DNA from: JAUMBM01 sp964441755
GTDB lineage: Bacteria > Bacteroidota > Bacteroidia > Chitinophagales > Saprospiraceae
Direction: 5' to 3'
Assembly (NCBI GenBank): GCA_964441755.1
Contig: CAYTVG010000031.1
Location: 1 to 29,723, forward strand
DNA length: 29,723 nt
Position 1 is the stretch's first letter. The number at the start of each line of letters is the position of its first letter. Shown in pieces: positions 7,769 to 16,102 of the stretch. Made by a program: the position numbers and the translations under genes. The notes beneath the pieces were generated by a model, which saw nothing but the letters and a program-made list of their open reading frames with translations, had not been told where the DNA came from and did no database searches.

Positions 7769-7807
7769 CTGACCCTGCTCAACGGTCAGCCTGATGGGCA
7801 AGCCATC
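7769..7807 (-). other. Two small stem-loops immediately downstream of the DGR variable region
   Basis: ctgacc (7769-7774) pairs with ggtcag (7784-7789) around a 9-nt loop, and gatgg (7793-7797) pairs with ccatc (7803-7807) around 5 nt. DGR targets often have a hairpin/cruciform just past the IMH that marks the VR for retrohoming, and these lie in the right place. The stems are short (6 and 5 bp) and the loops do not match the classic four-base form, so they may be chance or part of a terminator. Confidence 0.3.
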
Positions 7808-10800
7808 TACCTGGGGGCGGAGGAGACGAGGCGGACGCCGAGATAGAAGTTGCGGCCGTCCGGCTCGAAGTAGTTGCGACCCGACACGCGGCAGCCCCTG
7901 GCGTAGCTGAGCCAGCAGCCGCCGCGGCCCACGCGGCCAACGCCCTCATTTGGCCCGGTCGGGTTGGTCTGACTTCCTGATGAGTAATTGTCCCACCAGT
8001 CCGAGCACCACTCATACACATTGCCGCTCATATCATACAACCCCAGTTCATTAGGTGCTTTTTGTCCTACCGGGTGGGTTCTGCCACCTAAGTTTTCGGT
8101 ATACCAACCCACCTCACCCAGAGAGACACTGCCGGAATACTTGTATCCTTTACTAAGGCTTCCACCTCGGGCAGCGTACTCCCATTCTGCCTCAGTAGGA
8201 AGGCGATAGCGCGCACCGCCACTGCGCCTGTTCAACGCTGAGATGAAGTCCTGCACATCGTTCCAGCTGACATTTTCTACCGGACATTCATCACAATTGT
8301 TGAAGTGCGACGGATTATTCCCCATCACTGCCCGCCACTGGGACTGGGTTACCTCCGTTTCTCCGATGTAGTAATCACTCAGTGTAACTTTATGAGCTGG
8401 TTCTTCATTGCCGTAACAGTCGCTACCCTGCTCGCTGGTACAGCCCATAGTGAAGGTATCGCCTTTAACCCGTATGAACTTGCCCACAAGAGGATCTGTG
8501 AACGGCTCGCCCACAACAGGGACGGGAGGTATCACTACCATTTCGAGCGCGAAATTAACGGTTGCTACAGGCTGTGCTGTGGAAACAGTTTTCGTGGCAG
8601 CCACGTATCCATCTCGAGAAACGTCCATTCGCAGCTGGCCGCTGAAGCCTCGCTCCGGCGTAAATACCAGCATAAATTGGCCGTCACTGCCGGTTTTTGA
8701 GTTACCATAGTCTGTGTTCACTATGGCCCCTTCGATGTGCTTGCCATTCCTGTCTGTAACCACACCACTGATGGTCAGCGGTTTGGGCGGTTCATAGGCG
8801 CGTTTGAGCCGGATATCAAGATTGCCGCTGAAATCGGTTAGCCGGATATCCCGAATGGCTGTTTCGTAACCTGCAAGCTGGCACGTGATACGTATATCGG
8901 GGCGGCGGTATGAATTGTCTTTCAGTTCAAGAGAAAAACGGCCCTGTTGATTGCTCCGGACAGCAAAACCACCTCCTGAAATGAGTACCCCCTTCAATGG
9001 CGAACCGGACTCATCCGTAACCTGCCCGAACAGTCTAACCGGTATTTTTACCTCGGGAAGTGTCTGAGAATAGTTACACCATGCCTGAGCCCGCAAGATA
9101 TCAAAGTCGGCAGAGTCGAGTGCCGCAGCTCTGGTAAACCACGGGCACGCGACATTTCTCCATGCCACGGTATCGTTGCGCAGCGATGTTTCGTATTCAG
9201 CCCCCCGATTGTACAGGCTTGCAGCCACATTGCCTCGATAGCGCAGTACAGCACTGTCGGTCTGCAGGTTGTCGAGCAGGGATTTGGCGAGTGTATTAAT
9301 ACTGTCGAATGCCGCCATGTTGCCCGTGCTGATGGAGTCGCGGGCCAGTTTTTCATAATAACAGAGCAGGTCGGCGGGATTGTCGAGACAAACCTGCCTG
9401 CCGTCCAGCAGTTGCATATTCCGGCAGGTTTCCGCCTGCTTTGGCGACCACCACAATACAGCTGCCGAGCCGACAAGCCAGATTGGCAGCACCCGGATCA
9501 GGTCGCGCCACACGTTGCGCAGTCCGGCAAGCGGCGATTCGTCGCGCACATATTTTTTGAGCGAATCCGGCACGATGAAATCGAGCGGTGTTTTTTCGCG
9601 ATCGAGGTATCTGATGACGGTGAAATCGGCTTCTGCGCCCTTTTCGATGAGCTGCTCGATTTCCTTTCGCAGTTTTTCCTTTTTCCGGGTGTCTTTTGTG
9701 ATCAGCCATTCATTGAGGGCGGCTGTCATGCGGAACTCATCCCATGCGACCGAATTTTCGGGCGGCCTGTTCACCGACAGCAGTTCATGCAGGGCTTCCC
9801 GAACGCGCAGGAGCTTGTCAGGTGCAGTTTTTTCGAGCCATTCGAGCAGTTCTTCCCGTGCCTGTCGGGGTATGGCGCCTTCAACAAACCAGGGCAGCCG
9901 GGTGAGTTCCGTCACATTGTCAACCCTGACAAGGTTGTCGTCCCCATCAGACAGTGCGTGTCCAATAAACAGCGTGAGGTCATAGTGCAGGGAGGGATAA
10001 ACAGCGCAGGCAGCAATCCACTGCATCATCCTTTCGCTGAAGTAGTACCGGAGGGTGGTGATCAGCCCGCCCTGCAGCTCGACGGGTTCAGCAGGGGCGT
10101 CGGTTATTTTTCCGCGCCATATCCCCCAGTCGGCATCTTCGCCGGCATCGAGCTGTTCGATGAGGAAATTGAGACCCTGCAAGGAGGCCGGCATCAAATT
10201 GAAAACAGTGCCGAGGTAATCTTCGCGGCGGCCCCACTCGTTGGTAGGCACTGGCGAGAGCAGGCTGCGCTGTTTCCACTGCAGCAGGAAGTCGGTCCAG
10301 CGTGACAATCTGCCGGTCATCGGACTGAGCAGCTGATAGCCGTCGCTGATGATCAGCAGTCGGGAATCAGGGTAGCGGTGTTGCAGTTCCGGGAGTGTGA
10401 GCCCGCCGGGATGTTGTTCATTGCTACAGCGCCGCATATCGCCGTCGAAGAAAAAGCGTTCGACGAGGACGTCTGCATTTTTGAAATCGCGGTACAGTTG
10501 ATCGAACAGTCGGGCGCGGTGATTGGCGTTATCCTGGCGGTCAATCAGCAGCAGGTATTCGGGCGGGCGGGTAAATCGTCCGAAGCGGAAGCTGATGTTA
10601 CCGCCATTTTCGATGGTAGCGCCGATGGTGGCGGGAAGGTCAAGAAACAGTTGATCGTCCTCCTCGCGTCTGCGCAGTCGCTGCAGTGCCTCAAAATAAG
10701 CCTCACTGTGTTCGGGCGGTTCGAGGTTTTCGATGCGGATATTCCAGACATACGGTGGCAGCGTGTTGCTTTCCAGTTCGGCGACGAGCTTTCTTCGCCG

Positions 10801-11652
10801 GCGGATGCGCCAGCGCAGAAACCACAGGCCTGCGAGTGTCAGCAGCGCGATGACGGTTGCTTTCAGCGGCCATTCGTATCGGGCGAGGAATCGTTCCCAG
10901 GGAGCCAGTGTATCGGCTTCGGGCCATACATGGTCGTTCGGGAATGGCAGGGATTTTTGGGGAAAATACCGAAGTTCTTTCGGATCCTGTGGTGGTTGTA
11001 CAGCAGTACCCCCTTTTTCAACAGTAATAATCCAGCGGATATTCTGCGAGATATTCGCATTTCGCAGCGTCAGGCACACCGTATCAACGCCGGCACTGTC
11101 CGAGGCGACAATCTCCAGGCAGATGCCATTCGAGACAGTATATTGAGCGTGTGCCGTTGGCGGAAGGGCGTTTTCAGTACAAAAAAAGGCTTCTTCGGGC
11201 GTAAATGACAGGTTTTCGGGGCATACGGAAGTCTTTTCGCCAGTATATACACTTTTGTTGTAATAAACCGCAGTTTCAGGCGGTGGTGGTGGCGAGCAGG
11301 CACGCCAGACCAACACAACAGCCAGTAGCAGCAGAATGGCACCGATGGCGAAGGGCAGCAGCCGTTTACCACCGGCAGCGGGCGGAATATCCCCCCCCTG
11401 CGCATACAGGACGCCGGCGCGCACGATACATTCATCGAAAAGCTGGCGCAGTTGAGCCTGTTGTGCTTCATTTTTGGCGAACAGAGGCAGCAGCACATCG
11501 CGAAGCTGGTCGGGAGGCAGGTCGTCGGGCAGACGGGCGATGAGTTCCTGCAGTCGGAGATGCTCATCCACGCCTAGCCGGCGGCCGAGGGCTGTTTCCA
11601 CATTTTCGGTGAAAACAGTCAGCAAATGATATAGAAGGCTCTGCTGTTGCAT
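7807..11652 (-). CDS. Three-TM sensor with vWA-like domain and C-terminal FGE/C-type-lectin domain (DGR target)
   Basis: A 1281-aa membrane protein and likely recognition subunit of the conflict system. Residues 1-97 are helical and cytosolic. TM1 is at about 98-118, followed by a 140-residue outer loop after PPPPP; TM2 is at 262-280, followed by RIRRRRK. A cytosolic vWA-like region at about 365-500 has YLLLIDRQ in place of the DxSxS MIDAS and RLLIISDG later. TM3 is at about 718-735. The positive-inside rule gives N-in and C-out. Outside are a cysteine-containing helical part (740-865), two carboxypeptidase-regulatory-like beta domains (871-950, 957-1040) and an FGE-sulfatase/C-type-lectin domain (1055-1279; LPTEAEWEYAARGG, MSGNVYEWCSDWW). 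The end RVGRGGCW...ARGCRVSGRN...LGVRLVSSA has DGR variable-region form. It starts 1 bp after the MoxR stop, so it is in the same operon. The FGE fold here is probably for ligand binding, not catalysis. Confidence 0.88.
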   Translation of the reverse strand: MQQQSLLYHLLTVFTENVETALGRRLGVDEHLRLQELIARLPDDLPPDQLRDVLLPLFAKNEAQQAQLRQLFDECIVRAGVLYAQGGDIPPAAGGKRLLPFAIGAILLLLAVVLVWRACSPPPPPETAVYYNKSVYTGEKTSVCPENLSFTPEEAFFCTENALPPTAHAQYTVSNGICLEIVASDSAGVDTVCLTLRNANISQNIRWIITVEKGGTAVQPPQDPKELRYFPQKSLPFPNDHVWPEADTLAPWERFLARYEWPLKATVIALLTLAGLWFLRWRIRRRRKLVAELESNTLPPYVWNIRIENLEPPEHSEAYFEALQRLRRREEDDQLFLDLPATIGATIENGGNISFRFGRFTRPPEYLLLIDRQDNANHRARLFDQLYRDFKNADVLVERFFFDGDMRRCSNEQHPGGLTLPELQHRYPDSRLLIISDGYQLLSPMTGRLSRWTDFLLQWKQRSLLSPVPTNEWGRREDYLGTVFNLMPASLQGLNFLIEQLDAGEDADWGIWRGKITDAPAEPVELQGGLITTLRYYFSERMMQWIAACAVYPSLHYDLTLFIGHALSDGDDNLVRVDNVTELTRLPWFVEGAIPRQAREELLEWLEKTAPDKLLRVREALHELLSVNRPPENSVAWDEFRMTAALNEWLITKDTRKKEKLRKEIEQLIEKGAEADFTVIRYLDREKTPLDFIVPDSLKKYVRDESPLAGLRNVWRDLIRVLPIWLVGSAAVLWWSPKQAETCRNMQLLDGRQVCLDNPADLLCYYEKLARDSISTGNMAAFDSINTLAKSLLDNLQTDSAVLRYRGNVAASLYNRGAEYETSLRNDTVAWRNVACPWFTRAAALDSADFDILRAQAWCNYSQTLPEVKIPVRLFGQVTDESGSPLKGVLISGGGFAVRSNQQGRFSLELKDNSYRRPDIRITCQLAGYETAIRDIRLTDFSGNLDIRLKRAYEPPKPLTISGVVTDRNGKHIEGAIVNTDYGNSKTGSDGQFMLVFTPERGFSGQLRMDVSRDGYVAATKTVSTAQPVATVNFALEMVVIPPVPVVGEPFTDPLVGKFIRVKGDTFTMGCTSEQGSDCYGNEEPAHKVTLSDYYIGETEVTQSQWRAVMGNNPSHFNNCDECPVENVSWNDVQDFISALNRRSGGARYRLPTEAEWEYAARGGSLSKGYKYSGSVSLGEVGWYTENLGGRTHPVGQKAPNELGLYDMSGNVYEWCSDWWDNYSSGSQTNPTGPNEGVGRVGRGGCWLSYARGCRVSGRNYFEPDGRNFYLGVRLVSSAPR
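7810..7935 (-). other. Putative DGR variable region (VR) with IMH-like 3' end
   Basis: The last 42 codons of the gene (residues 1240-1281) have the layout of FGE-type DGR targets. Fixed motifs (GRGG, W, AR, CRV, RN, P, GRN, LGVRLVSSAP) alternate with positions normally templated by AAC/AAT. The odd codons at those positions are mostly NNC/NNT: CTC, AGC, TAC after W1247; GGC after AR; GGT after VS; TAC and TTC after RN; TTC and TAT before LG. C1246 is TGC where the usual RGGSW would have AGC, one A-to-T change. The 3' part is a strongly GC-rich, A-poor tract, as an IMH should be. No second copy (template repeat) is visible in the window. Confidence 0.68.
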
Positions 11653-11653
11653 A

Positions 11654-12583
11654 TTACTCCGTGAGCGATTTCTTCAGGGTCGCGAGATCTTCGCGGGTTT
11701 TGGCCAGTACGGAGTAAGAAGTGATGAGCTGTTCCTTTTCTGTCTCGCTGAGGTCGTCAGTATTGTGCAGTTTGGAGGTAGGGAAGTTCATTTTTTGCAG
11801 GAGATTGGCCCAGTGGATCAGTTCGGCAGTGGCGGGCTTTTTCTGGAGCTTGCGCTTGCGGTCGTTGCGTATCACATGGTAGTGAGCGATGAGCGCATCG
11901 ATGTCGGTTTTCGACAGTCCGTCCACCTTGCTGCTAAGGATACCGGGCAGATCAATCTCATCCATGGAAATATGATAATAGGCGACCCGGCGCAGGAAGG
12001 CGTCGGGCAGATTTTTTTCCGAGTTGGAGGTCATGACGATAATCGGCCGGTTCCGGGAATCGGTATCGTATTTGTTTCCGGTTTCAGCCACCGTAAACCG
12101 GAGTTCTTCGAGTGCTGCCAGTATGTTATTGGGCAGATCACGCGGGGCTTTGTCAATTTCGTCGAGGAGTACCACCCGGCGTTCTCCCGCCCTGATGGCC
12201 TGTCCGAGCGCCACATATTTAATAAACCTGCGCTCCACCTCGCTTGCATCGAGCGCCTCTTTCGACGTTTGTGCATACTGGAAGTGAGCCAGTGCGTCGT
12301 AACGATAAAAGAGATCGCGGGCAGAGGAGGTGGTTTGTGCATCGAATACCAGCAGTTCTCCGAGATTGAAGTACCAGGCTATGTATTTGGCCAGATCGGT
12401 TTTGCCCGTTCCGGGTTCTCCGGTGAGCAACAATGGCAGTCCAAGCTCGAGCGCTACCGTAACGGCCTGCCAGAGTTGTGGAGAGGGAATGTACAATTCG
12501 GGTTTATTTGCCTTGTCGTTGTGGTGGAGCTCGGGCAGTTCTCTCCGGTTGACCTTTTCAGAAAACGATTTGATCTCGTTCAT
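11654..12583 (-). CDS. MoxR-type AAA+ ATPase
   Basis: A 309-aa AAA+ ATPase of the MoxR/RavA type (AAA_5-like). Walker A GEPGTGKT is at 55-62, Walker B VVLLDEIDK at 137-145, sensor 1 TSN at 185-187, and the arginine-finger region LPDAFLRR at 192-199. MoxR proteins act as chaperone-like remodellers of vWA-domain partners, and the downstream gene encodes a membrane protein with a vWA-like region, which fits. Its start (12583) is 5 bp from the TIR gene stop and its stop is 1 bp from the next start, so three-gene translational coupling is likely. In ternary conflict systems such an ATPase is proposed to gate effector activation; the role here is inferred from neighbours. Confidence 0.93.
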   Translation of the reverse strand: MNEIKSFSEKVNRRELPELHHNDKANKPELYIPSPQLWQAVTVALELGLPLLLTGEPGTGKTDLAKYIAWYFNLGELLVFDAQTTSSARDLFYRYDALAHFQYAQTSKEALDASEVERRFIKYVALGQAIRAGERRVVLLDEIDKAPRDLPNNILAALEELRFTVAETGNKYDTDSRNRPIIVMTSNSEKNLPDAFLRRVAYYHISMDEIDLPGILSSKVDGLSKTDIDALIAHYHVIRNDRKRKLQKKPATAELIHWANLLQKMNFPTSKLHNTDDLSETEKEQLITSYSVLAKTREDLATLKKSLTE

Positions 12584-12588
12584 GACAA

Positions 12589-14199
12589 TTACTTTTTGTG
12601 TATATTTTGATTTTTTTCCATAGCTACCCGCCAGGCAGTTTTCAGCAGCTTGTGCTCGATATAGTCCATATCAAAAGTGCCGGTTTTACTGAACAACTCT
12701 TTTTTTCTGGCGTCTTCATGTTCCAGTTGATCCTCCAGTGCACGAAATACCTTGTTTAACTCCGACTTGTTACTGACTCCGAGGTTCGATGAAAACCAGT
12801 TGACAATATGACCTTCTTCTACCGAACCAAATTCGTCAATAATCGATGACTCTGGATACTTTTTGACAAGTTCATCCAATTTGGCCCTGATCTTGTGTGT
12901 TGAATCTTTCTGATTGCCGGTTCTGCCCAGCAGGCGGCCCAGCAAAGAGGTAGATTTTGATACATTACCGGTACGAAATATAAAAAATGTAATGAAACGG
13001 GCACCCTCCCGGGCTCTTGCAAAACTGTCCATAATCCAGGACAGATACTCAGGCATCGTCTCCCATTCCTCCTGATGGATTTCGTAAATTCTCAGAACGT
13101 AATCCGCTTTGATTGTCCTGAAACCATGCGCAACATGCTCATCAAAGCACAGATCACTCGCGGGAAATGATTTCGCAAAATCGGCGTTGAATTTCCTCTT
13201 GCTCGATTCTATATCCAATCCCAAAGGCAGTGGATAGTAAGCCAAACGGTCCTTAAACTGTTTGCTCCATTTATAATCAATCACCTTACCGTGTTCATTA
13301 CTTTTGTCTTCAATCAACTCATAAAGCATGTATTCGGCAAAACTTGCCGGCATTTCTTTCGCGGGAGATATAACGAAATAGAACTGGTGGTGATGATGGT
13401 GAACCCTTTGACCGTAACTTTTTATAAATGTTGCTCTGGTTGCCTGCCGGTCGCAATTGACCTGCATGGCTGGTTTAACTTTTTCGGCGTCTATGTCCAG
13501 CTCCCGAATACGCCGGGCAATAATCAAATGAATATCGTTCTCGCCACCGGGGAGTCCGTTGCCCAAAGTGGAGGCACGCGAGATTACCTTCTCTTTTTCA
13601 AGTTTTAATTCCTGATTATACGATTCGGCAATTCTTTCTCTCGTTTTCTGCATACCCGTCTCAAACACTTTGCCGGATATATCAATGACTAATCTGCTGC
13701 GAAGTTCCTTAATATTATCGTTGAAATTGTCTCTAAGGTTAACCAGGCGATCATGCGGTTCCGAGAAAACTCCGGTCGTCCTGCCCTCATCAACTACCTT
13801 TTTGAGACGAGTGCCGTATTCTCTAATTCTCGCCTTGATTTCTTCATGTGCTTCATCTAGAACATCATCAGACTGGAAGGAGTTGTCCAGACGCAAGGGT
13901 ATCCATTTTTTTCCCGTTTTGTCAAAATTTCTTGCGGCTGTCATTTCCAAACTGACCCAGGCTGATTTCAGACTTCGCTCCGAGACCAGTGACAGAATAC
14001 AATCTGCCTGATCGAGTGCATTTTTAATGAAGTCTTCGATTCTCTCATAAGCCCTCATATCCTGTTGATCACATTTTACGTTGTAACCACAATCCTCCAG
14101 GTACCCGAATACCTTTTTCATCATGGCTGTATCTCCATGATTATAGGAAATAAAAATATTCAAATGCGAATTGTTGGAATTTTCAGACTCAACAGTCAT
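12589..14199 (-). CDS. TIR-domain protein with an inactive-STAND-like (iSTAND) middle domain
   Basis: A 536-aa probable effector. Residues 12-105 are a TIR domain: LNIFISYNHGD at the first strand, and SLKSAWVSLEM with putative catalytic E85, the position of the NADase glutamate in SARM1-like bacterial TIRs. A coiled or helical linker (about 115-235) follows. From about 240 the protein reads VKPAMQVNCDR, then a histidine run H267-H271, then QFYFVISPAKEMPASFAEYMLYEL. This resembles iSTAND domains (NCDR...QFYFI...P.SL.ERL) that couple effectors to MoxR-vWA systems. The C-terminal 150 residues are helical and unassigned. ATG 14199 is clear, but the IS1182-like element begins only 18 bp upstream, so its native promoter or upstream operon is now separated from it. 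Predicted role: NAD+ depletion upon activation. Confidence 0.85.
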   Translation of the reverse strand: MTVESENSNNSHLNIFISYNHGDTAMMKKVFGYLEDCGYNVKCDQQDMRAYERIEDFIKNALDQADCILSLVSERSLKSAWVSLEMTAARNFDKTGKKWIPLRLDNSFQSDDVLDEAHEEIKARIREYGTRLKKVVDEGRTTGVFSEPHDRLVNLRDNFNDNIKELRSRLVIDISGKVFETGMQKTRERIAESYNQELKLEKEKVISRASTLGNGLPGGENDIHLIIARRIRELDIDAEKVKPAMQVNCDRQATRATFIKSYGQRVHHHHHQFYFVISPAKEMPASFAEYMLYELIEDKSNEHGKVIDYKWSKQFKDRLAYYPLPLGLDIESSKRKFNADFAKSFPASDLCFDEHVAHGFRTIKADYVLRIYEIHQEEWETMPEYLSWIMDSFARAREGARFITFFIFRTGNVSKSTSLLGRLLGRTGNQKDSTHKIRAKLDELVKKYPESSIIDEFGSVEEGHIVNWFSSNLGVSNKSELNKVFRALEDQLEHEDARKKELFSKTGTFDMDYIEHKLLKTAWRVAMEKNQNIHKK

Positions 14200-14216
14200 C
14201 TCATCAAAATTATTTA

Positions 14217-16083
14217 GGGCTCACTCAAAAAGTCTCCCGGGTTATGCCATGACCCTTATCGGAACATGTGCCTGCTCCCATTGGGATTTTATTTTTGCTT
14301 GAGCACGAATAGTAAAATTATACGGGATATTGCATGCGGCCAAAATCGCGCGTTTCAGCTGCTGTAGTGTGCAGTAAAATGCAAAAAACAAGGCAGTGGA
14401 AAACGCTTTTGAGAGCGTTACCAGATTCATAACGAGCATTATGAGATTTAGTGCAGCAAAAGTAGTGTCACGTCTTCGCATTTTTATTCTCTCAAGCCCG
14501 TAGGTGGTTTTAGCTTCACCAATGAAGCCCTCGATGTGAACCCGTTTGTTTTGAATTTTAGCAAGCAACTTTTTGGTGTGTCTGGCTAAAACTGGCTTTC
14601 TGCCGAGCGGGACACCTGAATGATTTATACCGTTGTCTTTGAGGTAATTACGATTTTCGCGATTGAGATAGATACGATCAACAAGTACAGATTGTGGAAA
14701 GTAGCCAAAATTAGCTTTGTAGCGCTCTACAGCCTGTTGTAGATATAAACCTTCATTGAAGTTATCAAAGTTGCTATGGTCAATCCAGGCCATTTTTTCG
14801 GTCATCGCGATATTGATCTTGGCCCCAAACTCAACATTCTTACCGGCCTTCCCCCGGACGATGGGTCTTACCCACGGCTGGTGCAGGCTGACGATTCTGT
14901 CCTCCACAGAGCGCTTGGCTGAGGAGGCAAGCTCAAGCTGTTGTGCGTAAACGTGTTGAATGACGAGAAAGTAGAAATACTGCTTTTGTGTGAGCATGAA
15001 GTCTGCGCCTTCAGCGAGAACTTTATCCCACATCTTATTGATTGTATGTAGATTGCGTTTTAGTAACCGGAGCTGATATTTGTTAAATTTATTGATTTCT
15101 GCTTTAGTGTGCTTTCTTTTTTTAAGGAATGCGAGTGTATTCTGACTTGCCAAACGGCGATAGGTACGTGGTTTTTTCTGCCACAAAGAGTACCTGTCGA
15201 AGATGCTGTCGATGATGGCTTCAAGTATAACTCTGGCTTCACACAGCAGGCGCGAATCGGTAGGGAAAGAGATATACTGAGGAGCAACGGTTGCATCGAG
15301 ATACAATACACCCCGATTAGGGATTGTGGCCTGAGTTTTGACGGTCACCTGATCTCCGGTTGATTCTTCTGAAGCAGAAGGATCTGAAGGATGGGTTGCC
15401 GGGCTATTAGTATTATGAAATTCAGTTTGTTCTACTTGTATATCATTATGTTGCTCAGTATGATTAAGGTTGCGGGCCGATTCCTGCAAGCCTCCGTGAG
15501 AACCATCTGATTTGGCTTTACGTGTAGGTTTATGCCTGATAGCCTTGAGTTTGTGAGCGTGCAGTATGAGAATCTCATTGAGTTTGTCAGAGCCTTTCTT
15601 CCCAAGCCTCCGTCTGATTTCAACAAAGAGCGATGATGAGAAGACGGGATCGCGCTGGAAAGCGGTCAGACCGACAAAAAACTGCGCGTAGATATTCTCC
15701 TGAATGTAAAGAATCGTAGCCTCATCAGAAAGATCCTCAAGGTGCTTGACCATGAGCGCCCCCAGGATAATCCTAAGATCAATGGTTGCACGACCGTGAT
15801 TATGGCTCAAAAAATCAAAAAAAACAGTTGCCAGTTCATCCCAGGGGACGAGATCAGCCATGATTACCCAGCGATTTTTGGGGTCGAGCTGCTGGTCAAA
15901 GGGTGTCCTGAACATTGGCAGCTGTCCCTTGCGATGGGGGGTATACTTGATCATAAAGTGCAAGGAATTTCCGGTAAGATACAGTGTTTTCTTGCACTTA
16001 GGAAATTCTGGATTAACATTTTTGTTGCTGGTTCAACTGATTATTAAGTGTTTGTAGTATTCGTTTCTTTTTTGAGTGAGCCC
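14217..16083 (-). mobile_element. IS1182-like insertion sequence
   Basis: About 1.87 kb bounded by inverted repeats gggctcactcaaaaa (14217-14231) and its complement ending gagtgagccc (16074-16083), with one minus-strand transposase gene. Similarity of the flanks continues outward: aaaattattta on the left (14206-14216) is almost the reverse complement of taattaatttt on the right (16084-16094), so the insertion site itself was an AT-rich palindrome. Exact termini may therefore lie up to 3 bp further out, and no simple target duplication can be called. It sits between the RecD-like gene (20 bp away) and the TIR gene (18 bp away), interrupting neither. Confidence 0.85.
14242..15954 (-). CDS. IS1182-like DDE transposase
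   Basis: A 570-aa DDE transposase. Residues about 10-110 are the DUF772/InsH-type N-terminal domain (FRTPFDQQL, ...LRIILGALMVKHLEDLSDE). The catalytic core has a first aspartate in GVLYLDATVAP, a second in QSVLVDRIY, and a glutamate in HIEGFIGEAKTTYGLERIKMRRR. A low-complexity segment rich in Asn, His, Ser and Thr lies around 150-210. I use ATG 15954 (MIKYTP); a TTG three codons upstream is possible. The frame is intact and the inverted repeats are present, so the element may be active. It carries no passenger gene. Confidence 0.92.
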   Translation of the reverse strand: MIKYTPHRKGQLPMFRTPFDQQLDPKNRWVIMADLVPWDELATVFFDFLSHNHGRATIDLRIILGALMVKHLEDLSDEATILYIQENIYAQFFVGLTAFQRDPVFSSSLFVEIRRRLGKKGSDKLNEILILHAHKLKAIRHKPTRKAKSDGSHGGLQESARNLNHTEQHNDIQVEQTEFHNTNSPATHPSDPSASEESTGDQVTVKTQATIPNRGVLYLDATVAPQYISFPTDSRLLCEARVILEAIIDSIFDRYSLWQKKPRTYRRLASQNTLAFLKKRKHTKAEINKFNKYQLRLLKRNLHTINKMWDKVLAEGADFMLTQKQYFYFLVIQHVYAQQLELASSAKRSVEDRIVSLHQPWVRPIVRGKAGKNVEFGAKINIAMTEKMAWIDHSNFDNFNEGLYLQQAVERYKANFGYFPQSVLVDRIYLNRENRNYLKDNGINHSGVPLGRKPVLARHTKKLLAKIQNKRVHIEGFIGEAKTTYGLERIKMRRRDTTFAALNLIMLVMNLVTLSKAFSTALFFAFYCTLQQLKRAILAACNIPYNFTIRAQAKIKSQWEQAHVPIRVMA

Positions 16084-16102
16084 TAATTAATTTTGTTAAA
16101 TA

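Larger units (their letters stand above)
6679..7806. other. Gene graveyard between the protease and the lectin-fold sensor gene
   Basis: About 1.1 kb without an intact gene. It holds the leader of the protease gene, a nested palindrome, and an unrecognised minus-strand C-terminal fragment (stop at 6998-7000, open to about 7090, reading ...VIVKAGELIDACVYAVRR...). It also holds an exonuclease fragment on the plus strand (7114-7266), an unrecognised minus-strand fragment from 7417 to about 7520 (MKGDLFSFKNFDD...), and the truncated HRDC-type accessory gene (7527-7628). A 121-codon minus frame through 7417-7782 crosses several of these in changing frames and is not a real gene. The mix of fragments on both strands points to repeated insertion and deletion downstream of a DGR target gene. 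Confidence 0.6.

Noticed and set aside
7417..7782. A 121-aa minus-strand gene
   Set aside because: The frame runs through tandem repeats, crosses the HRDC remnant out of frame and has no coherent composition.
6841..7806. DGR template repeat
   Set aside because: I looked for a second copy of the VR 3' end (gaggcggacgccgag on the plus strand) and for an AAC-rich version and saw none here or elsewhere in the window.
9412..10305. Plus-strand 297-codon frame inside the sensor gene region
   Set aside because: It lies opposite a well-supported coding frame and shows no family character.
10378..11208. Plus-strand 276-codon frame
   Set aside because: Shadow of the sensor gene, antisense to its TM and vWA-like segments.
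13384..13398. Five-histidine run in the TIR protein as an engineered tag
   Set aside because: It is internal, lies within a conserved-looking iSTAND segment and has no vector-like context.
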